The notes under the pieces are model-generated. The model saw only the letters and a list, made by a program, of their open reading frames with translations. It was not told the origin of the DNA and did not search any database. Of a stretch of DNA of 64,000 nt, positions 34,134-46,425 are shown piece by piece. Source of the DNA: Buxus sempervirens (Eukaryota > Streptophyta > Magnoliopsida > Buxales > Buxaceae); NCBI GenBank assembly GCA_947561395.2, contig OX387194.1, positions 18,524,048-18,588,047 of the forward strand, read 5' to 3'. A program made the position numbers and the translations under genes. How positions within the stretch are numbered: the stretch's first letter is position 1; every line of letters starts with the position of its first letter.

Positions 34134-34785
34134 TGTGTGCACCCGATTTCGGTCACACGACGAGGTGCACACAAAACGATGCGTGCCTCGGGATTTGTTT
34201 GGAGTCGCCACTGCCTGATGGGGTGCAAGCAGACACCTGGGTGCCTAAGTTCTTCTACTAAGGCTTGGTCTACGGCTTGAGATCTGGGGAAGTCCATAGA
34301 CACCCCAGTCCACCCCGTCAAGTGACGGGTCCCATAGGTTTCCCTGGTTTGAGTCAACTCAGGTCTCTCACTCACCCGATTCCTAATCCAGCATTCAAAT
34401 TTGGTTTAAGTCTGGCGGGACCGCCAAAGTGGTGTGGGTCCCTTTACTTGATTTTATCTTTTTAGTTAAAGTGAGATGAGTCTGATTGGGCGGGCCCCAT
34501 TGGAAGGCCTGCGGATTCCTTGGTGGGCTTGGTTGAGCCCACGTGTCCCCTAGTGGGCCTCAGTCTAGCCTGAGAGGCCCTTTGGGCTTTGGTTCAATGA
34601 ATCGATTTTATTTGAATTTCTAGTTTGGTTATTAAGTTGGTTTGCATGCCAAAGTGGGCCGGGATTGCTTTGTGGGCCCTTGAGTGGGCCACACAGTTGG
34701 TTGCCAAATGATTTAATTTATCTTTGATTTATCTTCACCAAAATGGGCCAGGATTTGGGCTTGGGGCCCTTTACCTGGGCTTGGG
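34134..34785 (-). mobile_element. Element F: left part of an LTR of the B/E family
   Basis: It opens with TGTGTGCACCCGATTTCGG and matches the first 650 bases of LTRs E and B. It stops where element D begins at 34786. The remainder must lie to the right of D, outside the window, so a solo LTR and a full element cannot be told apart. It is inserted in the 3' region of A, again antisense to A. The target duplication cannot be seen. Confidence 0.88.
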
Positions 34786-37103
34786 TGTAAGCACCTCATT
34801 TTTGCGCTCCCGAAAAGCCAGAAATGCAAAACCCGGCTAAAAAGTCAAACCCTGAGGGGTGAAAAGTTGACTTTTTAATCCAGTGAAAATTGGCCACCTT
34901 GCTTTATCTGAATAAATAGAGAATCCCGACACGGTTCCAACGCAACTGAGTTTGCAAGAATCGGAGTCCGGATGAGGGTTCTGCGGGCGGTCAAACTTAA
35001 GGGAAGGCCAAAAGTTGACTTTTCCTTGAACCCCGTGCCAAGTGCTTAGCCCTATCTCATTGGATGGAGGGCTCTGATACGAGTCTAACGCAATTGAGTT
35101 TGCTCAAATCAGAGTCCGGATGAATGAGATATGAGCTGTCGAAGTTTCCGCGCAGCAAAGTCGGTAGCTGCACACGTGGCGCAGAAACTGCACACGTGGA
35201 AGCCAACGCAGCAAAATATCTCAGGGACTAAATCTTAAATATCCAAAATCTGCTAAAAATCTCAGGGACTAAACTGAAATTCGCAGGGACCAATCTGTAA
35301 TTGCTCAAAAGTGTCAAATCGGTCAAGTCAAAGGGCAAATCGGTAATTTTTCGATTTGTATCCGGCCAAATATGCCTGATACACTAGCTCCCCTTCATAT
35401 CCGGACTCAAATGCCGGATATAAGGAGATTTGCTCGGCGAGATTCGCGCCGATTCTCCGACAAATTCGCGGCGGAATTAATTTTGCCAATAATTGTGTTT
35501 TGTGTCCGGCATTTAATGCCGGATACACTAAGGGAATGCCGGATACAAATAACCCTTAGTGTATCCGGCCTTGGAGGCCGGATACACATAGGACATAGTG
35601 TACCTGGCCTTGAAGGCCGAATACATTATGTTTCCTTATATAAGCCCAGCAGCATCCTCTTTCTGGAGGTTGGCTCATTTTTTTGGCCTTGCACCTTCTC
35701 TGCCCATTTTTGCCTCTCTGAATCCCTCTCTTCTCAAACCTCCTTGCCTCCACACCCCCTCATTCCACCGGATTTTGTCTCTTCATCACCTCTTCCCTTC
35801 TTCTTCTTCACTTGATTCACCAAGCCAAAAGAGGCCTGCTGCTGTTGGAAGAAGGTGGGTGTACCAGAGGACTTTCCAGCTGCTACCCAACTCCCAGGAG
35901 GAGGCTCCACCTTGTATAAGAGTGTAAGAACCCCTAGGTGAGATTCCTCATGATGTTTTGTTACTCATATATTAAAAGTTAGATTTTTCCCATGACTTCC
36001 CCACTTTTGTCTTCCTCCTTTGCATAGGCTTGTTTTTATCTTATTTTTAGCATGCATTTGTTTCCCTTTCGTGGCATGAGACCCTATCAAAGCAAGGTAT
36101 CTATAGGTAAGTTCTTGGGAATGTGAGAGCTCCATGATTTCACACACTTTTTAGCATACATGAGTTGCTGTTATGGGCTTATTTCGATCACTTCTAAAGG
36201 GAGCTTGTTCCCTCTCTTATTCCATCCTGTGTACCCCAATAAGCCCCCCTTCACCCTTCTCTTTGGTGTTTTCTTTTGCTGTGGGAACTACTGTTTTGAG
36301 CATGTCTAGTGGGGTTAAAATGCATGTGTTTGCATGTTTATTTAATTCGGAGCATGACCCTTTGCTTTTTATGCTAGATCAGTAGGGTAGGGAGAAACTT
36401 TTGGGGCTGCTGTTGGCGGCAATAGCAGCATCCCATCCCTTTTTCAGCACACTGGTTTAATGTGCTTTTATCTACAGAACTTGTGGAGCGTGTTTCCTTG
36501 CTTAAGTGTTTTATAAGCATGATTTGTTGGTGGACAATGTTTGCTTTTGTTTTTTTTTTTTGTATGACAACCTGCTGCTTACCTAGCCATTGCCATGCTT
36601 CCCCCTTTGGTTGGTGTATTGCCATTTTGGTCCCCCAAGCTTGAACCCCTTCCCCTTTACATCCACTGATTTTCAGCAATGCATGTAACCCACCAGAGGC
36701 ACATGGGCTTAACCAAGCCCACCAAGGACATCGTGGGCCTTCCAACGGGGCCCACCCAGTCAGACTCAGATAACCTAAGTAAAACAAGATAAAATCAACT
36801 AAAGGGACCCACACCAACTCAGGTGGTCCCGCCAAGACTTAATCTAAATTGCATGCTGGATTAGGAGCCGGGTGAGAACCAAAAGAGAGCTGACTCAAAC
36901 CAGGGAACCCATGGGACCCGTCATCCGACGGGGTGGTTTGGGGTATCTGTGGACTTCCCCAAACCGCAACCGAGACCCCACTTAGAATCTCAAGCCGCAG
37001 ACCAAAGCCCAATAGACAAGATTAGGCACCCAGGTGTCCGCCTGCACCCCCTCAGGCGGTGGCGACTTCGAATTCCCCGTGCTGCGTTTCCCACGCGCGC
37101 ACA
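34786..37103 (+). repeat. 5' LTR of element D (2318 bp)
   Basis: Runs from TGTAAGCACCTCATTTTTGC to CGCGCGCACA, the same ends as in B, E and the solo LTR but on the other strand. It is shorter than its relatives and has the GTATCCGG palindromes of the solo LTR rather than the GAGCG repeats of B. Short open frames inside are not genes. Confidence 0.93.
35173..35643 (+). promoter_or_regulatory. LTR promoter of element D with palindrome cluster
   Basis: CACGTG sites lie at 35173-35178 and 35193-35198, and TATATAA at 35637-35643. Between them (35355-35627) are several GTATCCGG/CCGGATAC motifs, including a perfect 12-base inverted repeat with a five-base loop at 35559-35587. A splice-donor-like TAG|GTGAGA lies at 35937. 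The role is inferred. Confidence 0.6.
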
Positions 37104-38580
37104 GCCTAGTGACTCCGCTGGGGACTTATCAGCCCCATAGGACCCCTGCTTAGATCGAGTCAGCTTAAGAGGGATTTAGTTGACATTTAGGAACTCTTGC
37201 TACCCCGCTTAGTAAAGCACAGAATACACGTAACTACGTGTCCTGGGGAGTCCTGTCACAAGGATGCGATAATTGCCTAAGGCAATTTAAGTGGTCCCCT
37301 GTGACCCTCCACTTACCTGGGGATTCTCCCAGGACATCGTAATACGTGCCAATTCTGTACCTTACTATACGAGGCAGTAAGGATTCCTTTATCACCTAAA
37401 TCCAGACAAAATTCACCTGTGTAGACACAGCACGCAGCCCCACTGCACACACGGGCACGCCACCACACCGTGGATGGATTTAATTTCCCGCATTTACGTG
37501 ATGAACTGCGTGGGGTGACATGCACGAGGGAGGCTGCGTGAATGATCCGAGCCTGAATAGATGAGCGAATCGGATATTGCAACTTCTTTACCAAGACTTA
37601 GACCTCTCTAGAAGCCTACCCTTCTGATTCCTATGTACTGATCTTTGGGATGGTATTAGCACCTACGCTCCCATGGCTTGCCAGGGAAAGCAGGGTAAAC
37701 CCATCCCCCCAGTTTTCTGGAGTCCATTAGCATCACTAGTTTCTTGCCGTGGCACGCGAGGATCCAGTATTGGTCCAGACCCTTGTAGGCTTATGTCTCG
37801 GGCTGGGTATCCTTCCCCACCTAACGTTTCTGAATGAACCGTGCGCTGAGCATGTGAGGGTGAGTAGGATGTGAATGATGAATACAAGAGGAGTAAAATG
37901 GGAATAAAATTCAGAGTCCATTAGGGGCAGCAACCCCCGCTTTTTGCATCAAATTGAGTAAACCCTAGATGCTGGGCTACCTCGGCCCTAGCTTAGGAAA
38001 CTTACCTAATTATGATTAGGGGAACCACCCCAGATCCATGCATGGAGTCCTGTATGCTATGGGTCTTGACCCATTAGAGTCCACTGGGAGCACTTTAAGT
38101 CCAGATTGGTATTTTAGAGCAGACGAAAGCCAGCCAGATCAGATAGACAGACGAAAGCATGCTAGATCGGAACACGGGCGCTAAACCCTAGATCTAGGGA
38201 TTTTAGCCTACCCGCTTTGAAAGCAATTTGTATCCTTCCTTTTGGCTCCCAACAGCTTTAAGGATGAATTCTTTGAAATTTTTGTAAATATCTTGTAAAA
38301 ATTCACCCTCGATGGCAAGTTGTAATTTTGCTGTGGTCCGACACCGAAAGCAGATGAAAGACAGAAAGACTAATCGGGACTTGAACGTGCTCCTCCACAC
38401 AAGTATGTCTAGGAGTCATGCCTTCATTTGGTACCAACCCTTAGGACCACACACCCTGTGTGCCTGAGTTAAATTCCGCATTGCTTTAATTTTCGCTTTA
38501 CGCTGTGAAGCAAGTTAGATCTGCTAGTGGTTGTTCTTTTGCTTAAGATCATGCATGTCTGAGGACAAATTGAGAGTTTC
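37104..38580 (+). other. Primer site and leader of element D
   Basis: The primer-binding site is at 37108-37127 (TAGTGACTCCGCTGGGGACT, one or two bases off the form in B and C). The remaining 1.45 kb is non-coding leader matching B and E. No gene is seen. Confidence 0.8.
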
Positions 38581-40058
38581 GTGTGGAAAATTAAATTGAT
38601 TCGGAATTTCGATCGGATAGTTGGCATGGTATCTTCATCCTCAGCCGAGAGAACCCGTTTCCCTAGGATAGAGAAGTGCGCCTGGGATACCCCATGGATC
38701 CGTTCTTGGACAAGGCAGCTCCAAGGGAGTGAGCAGACGGAATGGGAGCACAAATACCACATGGGACAGACGTTGTCCTTGTTAAATGTACCGATCAACT
38801 GGGATATGATCCAAGCAGCCCTGCTTTTCTGGGATCCCCAGTTGTCAGTGTTTCGATTCGGGATCAACGAGTTGACTCCCACAATTGAGGAACTTGACCT
38901 GTTCCTCCGATTTCGTGACTTAGGAGAACCCGCTAGGCCAAGCCTCAAGGAAAGCTACAAGAATGAAGCTTGCGCTTTCTTTGGCCTCTAAAGGGGAGAA
39001 TTCCAAACCTTAGGAGGTGACAAAGCATTCATTAGGGTCTTCAAAACATTCCTTGCTGAAAAAATAAGAAAAAAAAAGCAGGAAAGACCCCGGGCTTAGT
39101 TTGACACCTTTACCCTTGTGGTTCTGTCGCAAATCTTCTTTCCAACTGGGGGAGACACCATTAATTTGGCTCTCATGGAAATTGTGGATCAACTCAGGAC
39201 AGGATACCGAATCATGCCACTGATCCTAGCTCAATTGTTCCATTCCCTGACTTTGTCCAAAAATGGAACCCGGAGGTTTCAAGGTTGCGCTTCCCTCCTC
39301 CACATCTGACTGCAAGACCACCTGATGGTGTCATCACCTGTCAGTGCACACTATGGCTTAGTTCGTGACAACATTCATTGGTTGGCTCAAAGAGAGATCC
39401 AACCAGACCTACCCACTCGTGAGGATTGGTTCGACCACTTTCTCCGCCTGAAGGGAGAAACAGAAATTCGATGGTGGGGCACATACAACATTCCCTACAC
39501 CCCCATTATAGCTTCCAAGAAAAGAGAGGGACTTGCCTTGATAGGCCTTACCCATGTCGTGCCGTACTATCCGATTCAGGTTCTGAGACAATTTGGGAAA
39601 CCGCAGGGAATCCCGATCCAGGACAACCTGAGCAATTGGATCGGTCCACTCACTAAGGGACTGAGGACACAGTTGCTGACAGAGTGGAAGACAGTGTGCG
39701 TATATCGTGAAGACGTCTTCATCGAACCCCACTTTCGGGATTACGAGCAATGAATAGCTCGAGAGTTCAGCCAGGATGGACCCCCACCTCTTCGGCCTGT
39801 CGCTTTGAGTGACATTCCAGCTCCGCCCCCTAACACATATAGGGACAGGGTGGCCGAACTGTAGGAGACCCACTCCCGTATCCATCCGGCTTATGTGGAT
39901 TCGGAACGGGAGAGTAGGCAGGCCAATATGGCCTTGCAACACGAGATGGAATTGGTGCGCAAGCACGCTGAGGAGGACCGACATCTGCGGAACAAACTTC
40001 TGCAAGCCTTGAGGAGGCAAGACGTGTCCTCCCACTATGATGATGACCAACCTAGCTA
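38581..40058 (+). pseudogene. ORF1 region of element D: DUF7745-like protein with coiled-coil tail
   Basis: It matches B ORF1 closely: RFPRIEKCAWDTPWIRSW, LSVFRFGINELTPTIEELDL, LALMEIVDQLRTGYRIMPLI, YNIPYTPI. It continues further than the copy in B. VLRQFGKPQGIPIQDN, GPLTKGLR and DVFIEPHFRDYEQ follow, then a coiled-coil-like tail (MALQHEMELVRKHAEEDR). This longer form aligns with the antisense gene of C (57079-58856), including its coiled-coil end. It has a few breaks. Function is unknown. Confidence 0.8.
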
Positions 40059-40683
40059 GACTTTGGCTTTGTTGTATTTTGTTATGAATGATGATGTACT
40101 TTGTGCCATGGCGGCACCTTTTGATTAAAGCATGAATTTGTTTCCACCTTGCTATATATTGTTCAAACCTAACAAGACAAGAATTTGAAATAAAAGAATC
40201 AATCCCCTCCAATAGGGCAACTTGGTCGTTGACAGACCATCTCTCTTCAGATAATTGCAATACTCCTGGTCGCGGCGACCACCTAATTTCCTTTGGTGGC
40301 ATCTCCATTGAAATCGCAAAACCAGCAAGTGTCTAAAAACACCCAAGACCTTGAGCTCAGATCACACCCGTCTGTATCTTTTCGAGATCATTCGGTCCAA
40401 CCTTTGGGGCACTAAAGCCGCTGGTGAATAAACCGTTTGGTGGATGAACGTCCTAAGTATAGCCTTCCCCTTTGTGAGGCGCCGAAGTCAAGGGTGATTA
40501 AACCAACGACTAGCTAAGGCATGCCCAGGAACTACTAGCCGAAGTTTGGCACCAACGCCGCCAGCAATTGAACTGGAGAGTGGCTGAGGTACGCCTAGGT
40601 GTTGCTTTTCAGCTCACCCCCTGCGGAGACCCTGCATTGGTCCAACCCCGTGATCATGAGCTCAAACAAAACCCCTTAAATTG
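40059..40683 (+). other. Spacer after ORF1 of element D
   Basis: About 620 bases without a gene. The stretch at 40150-40360 matches B near 26340-26560. The rest (40360-40680) appears only here. Confidence 0.6.
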
Positions 40684-41115
40684 AAGGTTCTTTTTCCTTG
40701 CCTAAAACGGCTAAAATAGATCAGCTTGTCCCCAGGTTCTTTTCCCTTGCCATGTGGCTAAAATAGATTCGGTCACTAGGGTTCTCTTTCCCAGTCACTT
40801 CCGAGTGACTAAAATAGATCAGCTTTCAAAAAATAGGGTTCTCTTTCCTAGTCGCTTCCAAGCGTCTAAAATAGATCAGTTTTCACAAAAAAAAAACAGG
40901 GTTCTCTCTCCCAGTTACCTGTGGGTGGCTAAAATAGATTCGGTCATTAGGGTTATCTTTCCCGGTCGTCTTAGGGCAACCAAAATAGATCAATCTTCAA
41001 AATTCACTCAGGTTCTCTTCCCCGGTTACCTGCGAGTAGCCAAAATAGATCAGTTGATCCGAAATCAGGTTCTCTTCCCTTGTTGCCGTAGGGTAGCTAA
41101 AATAGATTAGTTAGT
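40684..41115. repeat. Short version of the 107-bp array in element D
   Basis: About eight diverged 53-base half units with GGGTTCTCTTTCCCAGTC and GGCTAAAATAGATCAG. It is homologous to the 4.1-kb array of B and lies at the same place, just upstream of gag. Divergence between units is higher than in B. Confidence 0.93.
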
Positions 41116-41275
41116 ACGATTACATCAGATGAGAAAAATCAATAAAAAGAAACAAACCAGATGCAGATGTGTAATTAATTTCTGTAAAGTTGCACTAATA
41201 CTTATCAGTTGTTTAGCAGGTACCAAAATCGCCTCCAAAAGTCTGTACCTGCCAAGATCAAGGAAAAGGCCCGAT

Positions 41276-42693
41276 ATGGACCAACAAGGAGAGCAGACAC
41301 CACCGGGGCAGCACCCGGCAGAGTCTAGCCATGGGCCAGTAGTGAATGAGATGCAACAGCGAATTGACGGCATGGGGTCCGTCATCCAAGAACTAATGGC
41401 AGAACTAAGAGAGTTGAAGCAAGTTCCACCCACAGTGCCGGCCGCCCAGCAGCCGCAGCCACATTTCCCGCCACAAGCAGAGGGGGCACCACCACTGTAC
41501 CCGATGCATCCTCCTCCCGAGGCACCACCACCACCACCACCAGCGGCGCCTTTCCACATCACACAGCAAAATCAGTTTGCACCGGGTCAATTGGGGCAGG
41601 ATGACGAAGACTGGTACAGAGCTCAGGAAGCGCAGTTTGAAGGAAAATTGGCGACAGTAAGAGAAGAAAGCAAGGCAGAAATGGCCACCATGAGAGTACT
41701 CCTCAAACAGGTCCAACCCAGTACAGTGCAGAGCGAGACTACGCTGGAAAGCCTTTGCTTCTTTTCGGACATCCAGCTCCCGGCTAAGTTCAAATGTCCC
41801 GAGCTACATCAATTCGACGGCACGGGTTGCCCACTGAACCACCTAAGATCATATGCTGGCGACATGTGCCAATATGCCAAGGAAGAACAGATCATGGTAC
41901 AGTTCTTCCAGAAGTCGTTGACTGGCACGGCTCACTCTTGGTTTTTGAGTCTGGATAAAACCAAAATTAGGACGTGGAATGACTTGGCTGCCGTGTTCAC
42001 CCAACGGTATCATTTGAATAGTCAAATGGTTCAAACCCGGGCAGAATTGCAAAAGTTGTCAAGGAAGAATAGCGAGTCTGTGAGAGACTACGCTAAAAGA
42101 TGGATGAAACTAGCAAGTGTGGTGCAACCCCCGCTCCTTGAACAAGAACAGACTTCTTTGTTCATCCCATCGCTGGGGCAACCATACTTCACAATGTTGT
42201 TAGGACAGTGCGCCGTGAACTTCACCGACCTAATCATGGCGTTAGGCAAGATCGAAGATGCGGTTAGGGATGGAAAGATAGGAGGCTCCATGACAGGATC
42301 CTCCCATGGGGGAATGAAGGCATAAGATATGAAGGAATGATCAACCATGTCCGATCTGCCAAGCGCAAGAGAGGAAGCGACCACCCCCATGCCAGTGTCG
42401 CCCCGGCTCGGCTAAAGGAGCCTTTGACCAAAGAAGAAAGAAATAACCATGTGTTCACACAACTCCCATATACCCTGGCAGAAATACTGCCCACCTTATT
42501 GCAAGAAGGACACCTGAAGCAGGTTCCACCAAATAGAAGGGCACCAGCAAGTAAAGGGTATGACCCAGCCAAGGCATGCGGTTACCATAGAGGAGCACCA
42601 GGGCATGATACTGACGAATGTTGGAGCCTTCGTCATGCAGTCCAAGATCTTCTGGAAGCTGGGGAGCTCAAGATCGACCCTCCGCCAAATTAA
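41276..42693 (+). pseudogene. gag: gag region of element D
   Basis: The start was chosen at MDQQGEQTPPG (41276), after the acceptor-like TTTAGCAG|GTACCAAA at 41219. The open frame itself extends further upstream. It has the same domain order as B gag: P/Q-rich N-terminal part, Retrotrans_gag core (CFFSDIQLPAKFKCPELHQF, SWFLSLDKTKI, YAKRWMKLAS) and the zinc-knuckle CGYHRGAPGHDTDECW near the end. It carries about one break. An A-rich tract follows (42690-42750), as in B (20600-20655). Confidence 0.88.
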
Positions 42694-42814
42694 AAAGAAA
42701 GAAAAAAGAAAAAAAAAAGAAAAATAAAAAAAGAGAAAAAAGGAAAATTAATAGAAATCCTCAGCATCATCATGCATCTTGGCATTTCATATCATGTATC
42801 CTGCCTTCTGATGT

Positions 42815-43612
42815 TTGTTTCTCCTGGCAAGAACCTCGTCGACGATCAGAATGGACCTTACCTCAGGAGCAAACCATGATGTAGCCCAGCAAATAACCAG
42901 CATAGTGGCTACCTTACAGAGCCTACTACGGACAATGACCATCAAGGAAGAGACGTGGAGCAAATGCTTGGAAGTGTTGGGGGAAGAAAATTTCAAGTTG
43001 CGATCCATAATAAGGGTTCTTGAAGAAGAAATCGAAAGCATGAAGGAAAAGATACCCTTGAGCAGTCAAGAAGTGAGCCTTCCACTCACGCTGGCAGATG
43101 GTCAGAAACAAAGAAAGAAAGGGAAAGCCGTAGTAGCAGATGTTCCCCAGCTTACGAAGAAGCTAAACGTCTACCGTGACAAAGGGCAGCATGACAGAAT
43201 GATGGATCATTCGGAGGGTCCCCCGAGGAGGACAAAAGAAGAAATGGAGACTAGAATGAGGAGGGTTTTTACCCCACTACCATATACACCAGCGGGGTTA
43301 CTACCGACACTGTTGAAGGAGGGGTACGTGCAGATTAAGCCCCCAAACCCTCGGTTGGTTAATGCCAGAAGCTACAACGCCGCGGAGTGATGCGAGTACC
43401 ATTCGGGTGCCTCAGGACACCACACAAGCCGATGTTGGGATCTACGGCATAACATTCAAGATCTGATTGATCAAGGATTCTTGAAGGAAATGCTTGAGAA
43501 GCCATGGTCCACTGAAGGACGAGACATCTCTGACATGTTAGCACATATTCGGACATCCGAACCACCCGTCTCCCCACAAGAAGGAGAGGATGATGATGAG
43601 AAGAGCACTTGA
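42815..43612 (+). pseudogene. Second zinc-knuckle ORF of element D
   Basis: Homologous to B 19746-20507: a coiled-coil-like segment (IIRVLEEEIESMKEKIPLS), a basic middle, RVFTPLPYTPAGLLPTLLKE, a zinc-knuckle region near 43390-43430 and an acidic tail. It carries about one break. Its presence in both elements shows it belongs to the family. Confidence 0.8.
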
Positions 43613-44583
43613 AAGCTCCCGTCCGTGGCATGCAACTGAATTCCAAGAATGCCAATTACATCGGCCACCCTTTTGCATAGTTTGATTTCTTGTTTTGCTT
43701 ATGCTTTCTTTTCTTTTGAACTCTGAACGGGAACAACATATTTCTTTTTGCAAGATTACAAAATCTTTTTGGAAATCACTAGAACGTTGGACCAGACAAA
43801 GGCATGACGGTGATCTTGGGCCAAACATGAACAATCGAATTTGACAAATGGAACGTGCCAAACAGCACAAACTGCGCGGGTCTCAACATAGCCAAGGGAT
43901 CCCCCCAACATCACATTTGAAACCTACCGTGCCAAACAAAGGGGCAAGTTGTGGTATAAGAGAAAAGAAAAGAAAGGGCAAGGCGCCCCATACCAGTCAA
44001 AGGTCACTGACATGATCCAGGATTGATGATCTCAATGAAGTGATGAGAGGCCTTTTTTTTCGGGCTAAGATACTTCAAATAAATTCCGCTAGTTAAGCGT
44101 GTTGAGCTTGATCGTCTCATTTTTTACCCACGTTATGTCTAGCCACCCCAAACTGGGGTAAAGTCAAAAAAAGCAAACAAAAAAAATGATGAACAAAAAA
44201 GAAAAATGGTTCTCGAGCCAGTTAATTGTACAAAAGTAATTAAGTATTACATTCTCTATGAAAGGATGAAAGGCAATCCTTGATCCTCTCCAAAAATCAT
44301 CTGACACAAGATGAGACCCTTGCAAAACACTTTGAGCCTAACAATTCCTTCATTGAGCCTACCATGTCTTGTCTTCAAAACTGGGGCATAAAGCTTCGTA
44401 CAGTCGGAGACGCAAAAAGGATGAAGGTGAAGATAGGGCAAAGCGAAAAGCACCCTAAGAACAAAGGGGATAGAAATGAGGAATGGAGAGAACCCCAGAA
44501 AGCAAGAATTTGAAGAGAGAACTGGGGCAATCCCTCGAAAGAAAAGAAAAGAAAAGAGAAAAAAGAAGAAAACAAAAGCCGGG
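43613..44583 (+). other. Non-coding stretch of element D up to element C
   Basis: Matches B 18900-19745 on the other strand. It holds CCCCAAACTGGGG-type short inverted motifs near 44145, A/G-rich tracts and weak copies of the GAGCCT...CCTA block. No gene is seen. It ends at the left edge of C, after CCGGG (44579-44583), the expected target duplication of C. Confidence 0.7.
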
Positions 44584-44683
44584 TGTAGACACCCCAAATT
44601 GCACTACAGAATGAGAAAGTAATAAAAACATGTAATTAGAGCTTAAAACAAGTCAAGAATGCATAAAAACTGACAAGGCAGGC

Positions 44684-44998
44684 TTTGCCCGTATTTCATT
44701 CACGGGCCGGTCGCGCCCGAAATCGCTCTACGGTCAGGCGTGCCCGAATTGGAAATACGGGCACCATTGGACCGTAAATCATTTACGGTCACTAAAGACT
44801 CGTGCGAGTTTTATTCTTCTCTAGATTTCAGAGCTTTATCTTTAGTCCAATATCCCTTTAAATGAGCGAATTATGTCTTTTATTCGCTGAAGCCACCTTG
44901 GTTGGCTATGGATGGGCATTATCTCCAACTTTCACTCTATCTTGAGGATTAGGATATATCCTTCTAGACCAACCTTGCCCCTGTGCTTGCCTATAAAT
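44684..44998 (+). promoter_or_regulatory. LTR promoter of element C
   Basis: A TATAAAT box at 44992-44998 has CCGTA/TACGG palindromes about 200 bases upstream (for example ACCGTAAATCATTTACGGTC at 44771-44790). A splice donor follows 100 bases downstream. The promoter role is inferred from TATA and position. Confidence 0.6.
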
Positions 44999-45175
44999 AG
45001 AGGTGAGATTCTCAAGCTAAAGGCCACGAAATTTTGAAGACTCAAGAGCTCTAAGAGAAGAGAGGAATCCCTGCTGCTCTGCTTGCTGAATCCAGGTAAG
45101 TCCCTTTTCCCTTTTATTTATTTATTTATTTTTTGTTTTTAATTCTAGAAGTAATAAGATCTTCTCTATTGCTGT

Positions 45176-45452
45176 AGAATAAGGCCATATTTTATTATGT
45201 ATTCCTAAACTTGTATCTAAGTACCTCAAGAGTCTCTCTAGCCGTAAAACGTGAAGAGAAAGCTAGGGGAAAGGGGAACAGGTGGATCCCTAGAATAGAA
45301 CCCCATATTCTGTTTTTCTCTTTTCTTTTAGAATAAGGCCTTTGATTGTGTTTGTGTACCCAAACCTATCTCTAAGTACCTCAAGAGTCTCTCTAGCCGT
45401 AAAACGTGAAGAGAGAGCTAGGGGAAAAGAGAACAGGTGGATCCGTAGGGTA
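45176..45452 (+). repeat. Direct duplication inside LTR C
   Basis: Two copies of a unit starting AGAATAAGGCC and containing AGCCGTAAAACGTGAAGAGA and ACAGGTGGATCC begin at 45176 and 45330. They lie just after the splice donor, so inside the putative leader intron. Confidence 0.9.
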
Positions 45453-46405
45453 GGCCCCTATGTGCTCTAATTTGTGAGATATGGCTGTTTTTGATATCCT
45501 GATCATGTTTTAATGATTTTATTTTAAATCTGGATTAATCTTATGAGTTCATGGTGATTATAGCATGAAATCCTATTTTTCTCCTAAAATTTCGATTTTT
45601 CACACTTTTGCACCGACGACACTGTTATCGTGATTTTTGTGATATTAGGCTAAGATCCTGGATTTATCATGATCAATATGATAGACCTGGATTCAGAAGC
45701 CTGAAAGTAACTTCTAGGGTTTCATGATGTGGTTTTTGAGTTGTTTTTCACTTTTGAGAGAAGACCCTACGGTCTAAGTTTTCCCCTTTTGATGTTCTTC
45801 ATCAACGTTGGTATTTTTGGTTTTTATTTTTTGATTTAATGTGAAATTTGGGCTACATCTATGTCCTGGACTATTCAGGTTCAATTTTGAAATATTTCAT
45901 AAAAATCATATTTTTCAAGATTTCTAGAATTTAACTTGAAGCCAGATTTTTGAAGTTTTCACTTTATTTTGGTTTTATTTGATTTTATCTCAATTTTACT
46001 TTAATCATGAGACCCTAGGAATGGTATGATCATATTTGAAAGTTCTGGATCAATCAGGCTATTCGTATGAAAAAACCATACATTTTTGTCTTTTTTGTGA
46101 TTTTTCATGATTTTTATAGCAAGCCCTTTTTCCTTTGAAAAACATGAACAATGCCTGGCAACCACCTTGTGTGGATGAATAGGGGTGCCTAACACCTTCC
46201 CCTGTTCATAACCTAATCCCCTTACCCATCTCTGGTTGTTTTTTTAATCGGGTTATTTTAACCCTAAATTTGCCTTTTTGTGCTTATTTGAGATTTTTGG
46301 TGTCCATTCACACCTAAAAAGAATGGTGGCGACTCTTTGTTTTTAATGAATCCCGCGTGATGATCAGGAAAGTCATTAAATTGATTTTTTCCCATGTCTC
46401 ACAAC

Positions 46406-46425
46406 TGGCGACTCTGCTGGGGACT
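46406..46425 (+). other. Primer-binding site of element C
   Basis: TGGCGACTCTGCTGGGGACT, two bases after the LTR. It is the same form as in B, D and E even though the LTR is unrelated, as expected for the Tat/Ogre lineage. Confidence 0.88.

Larger units (their letters stand above)
34786..44583 (+). mobile_element. Element D: 5' part of a non-autonomous Tat/Ogre-like element
   Basis: A plus-strand relative of B with 5' LTR, primer site, leader, ORF1, short tandem array, gag and second zinc-knuckle ORF. It is cut by element C at 44584; its remainder should lie beyond the window. It is inserted in LTR F after TTGGG (34781-34785), the expected target duplication. Gag and ORF1 each carry a break or a few. 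No pol is seen in the visible part, which reaches well past the place where protease would begin. Confidence 0.92.
44584..46403 (+). repeat. 5' LTR of element C (1820 bp)
   Basis: Runs from TGTAGACACC to CATGTCTCACA, followed two bases later by the primer site. It is unrelated to the B/D/E LTR family. It has a palindrome cluster (44684-44790), a TATA box (44992-44998), a strong splice donor (CCAG|GTAAGT at 45095/45096) and a direct duplication of about 122 bases (45176-45297 and 45330-45452). Confidence 0.93.

Noticed and set aside
44584-46403. LTR C as a second LTR (3' end) of element D
   Set aside because: It shares no sequence with the D LTR, starts with a different end (TGTAGACACC), and is followed by a primer-binding site, so it is the 5' LTR of a new element.
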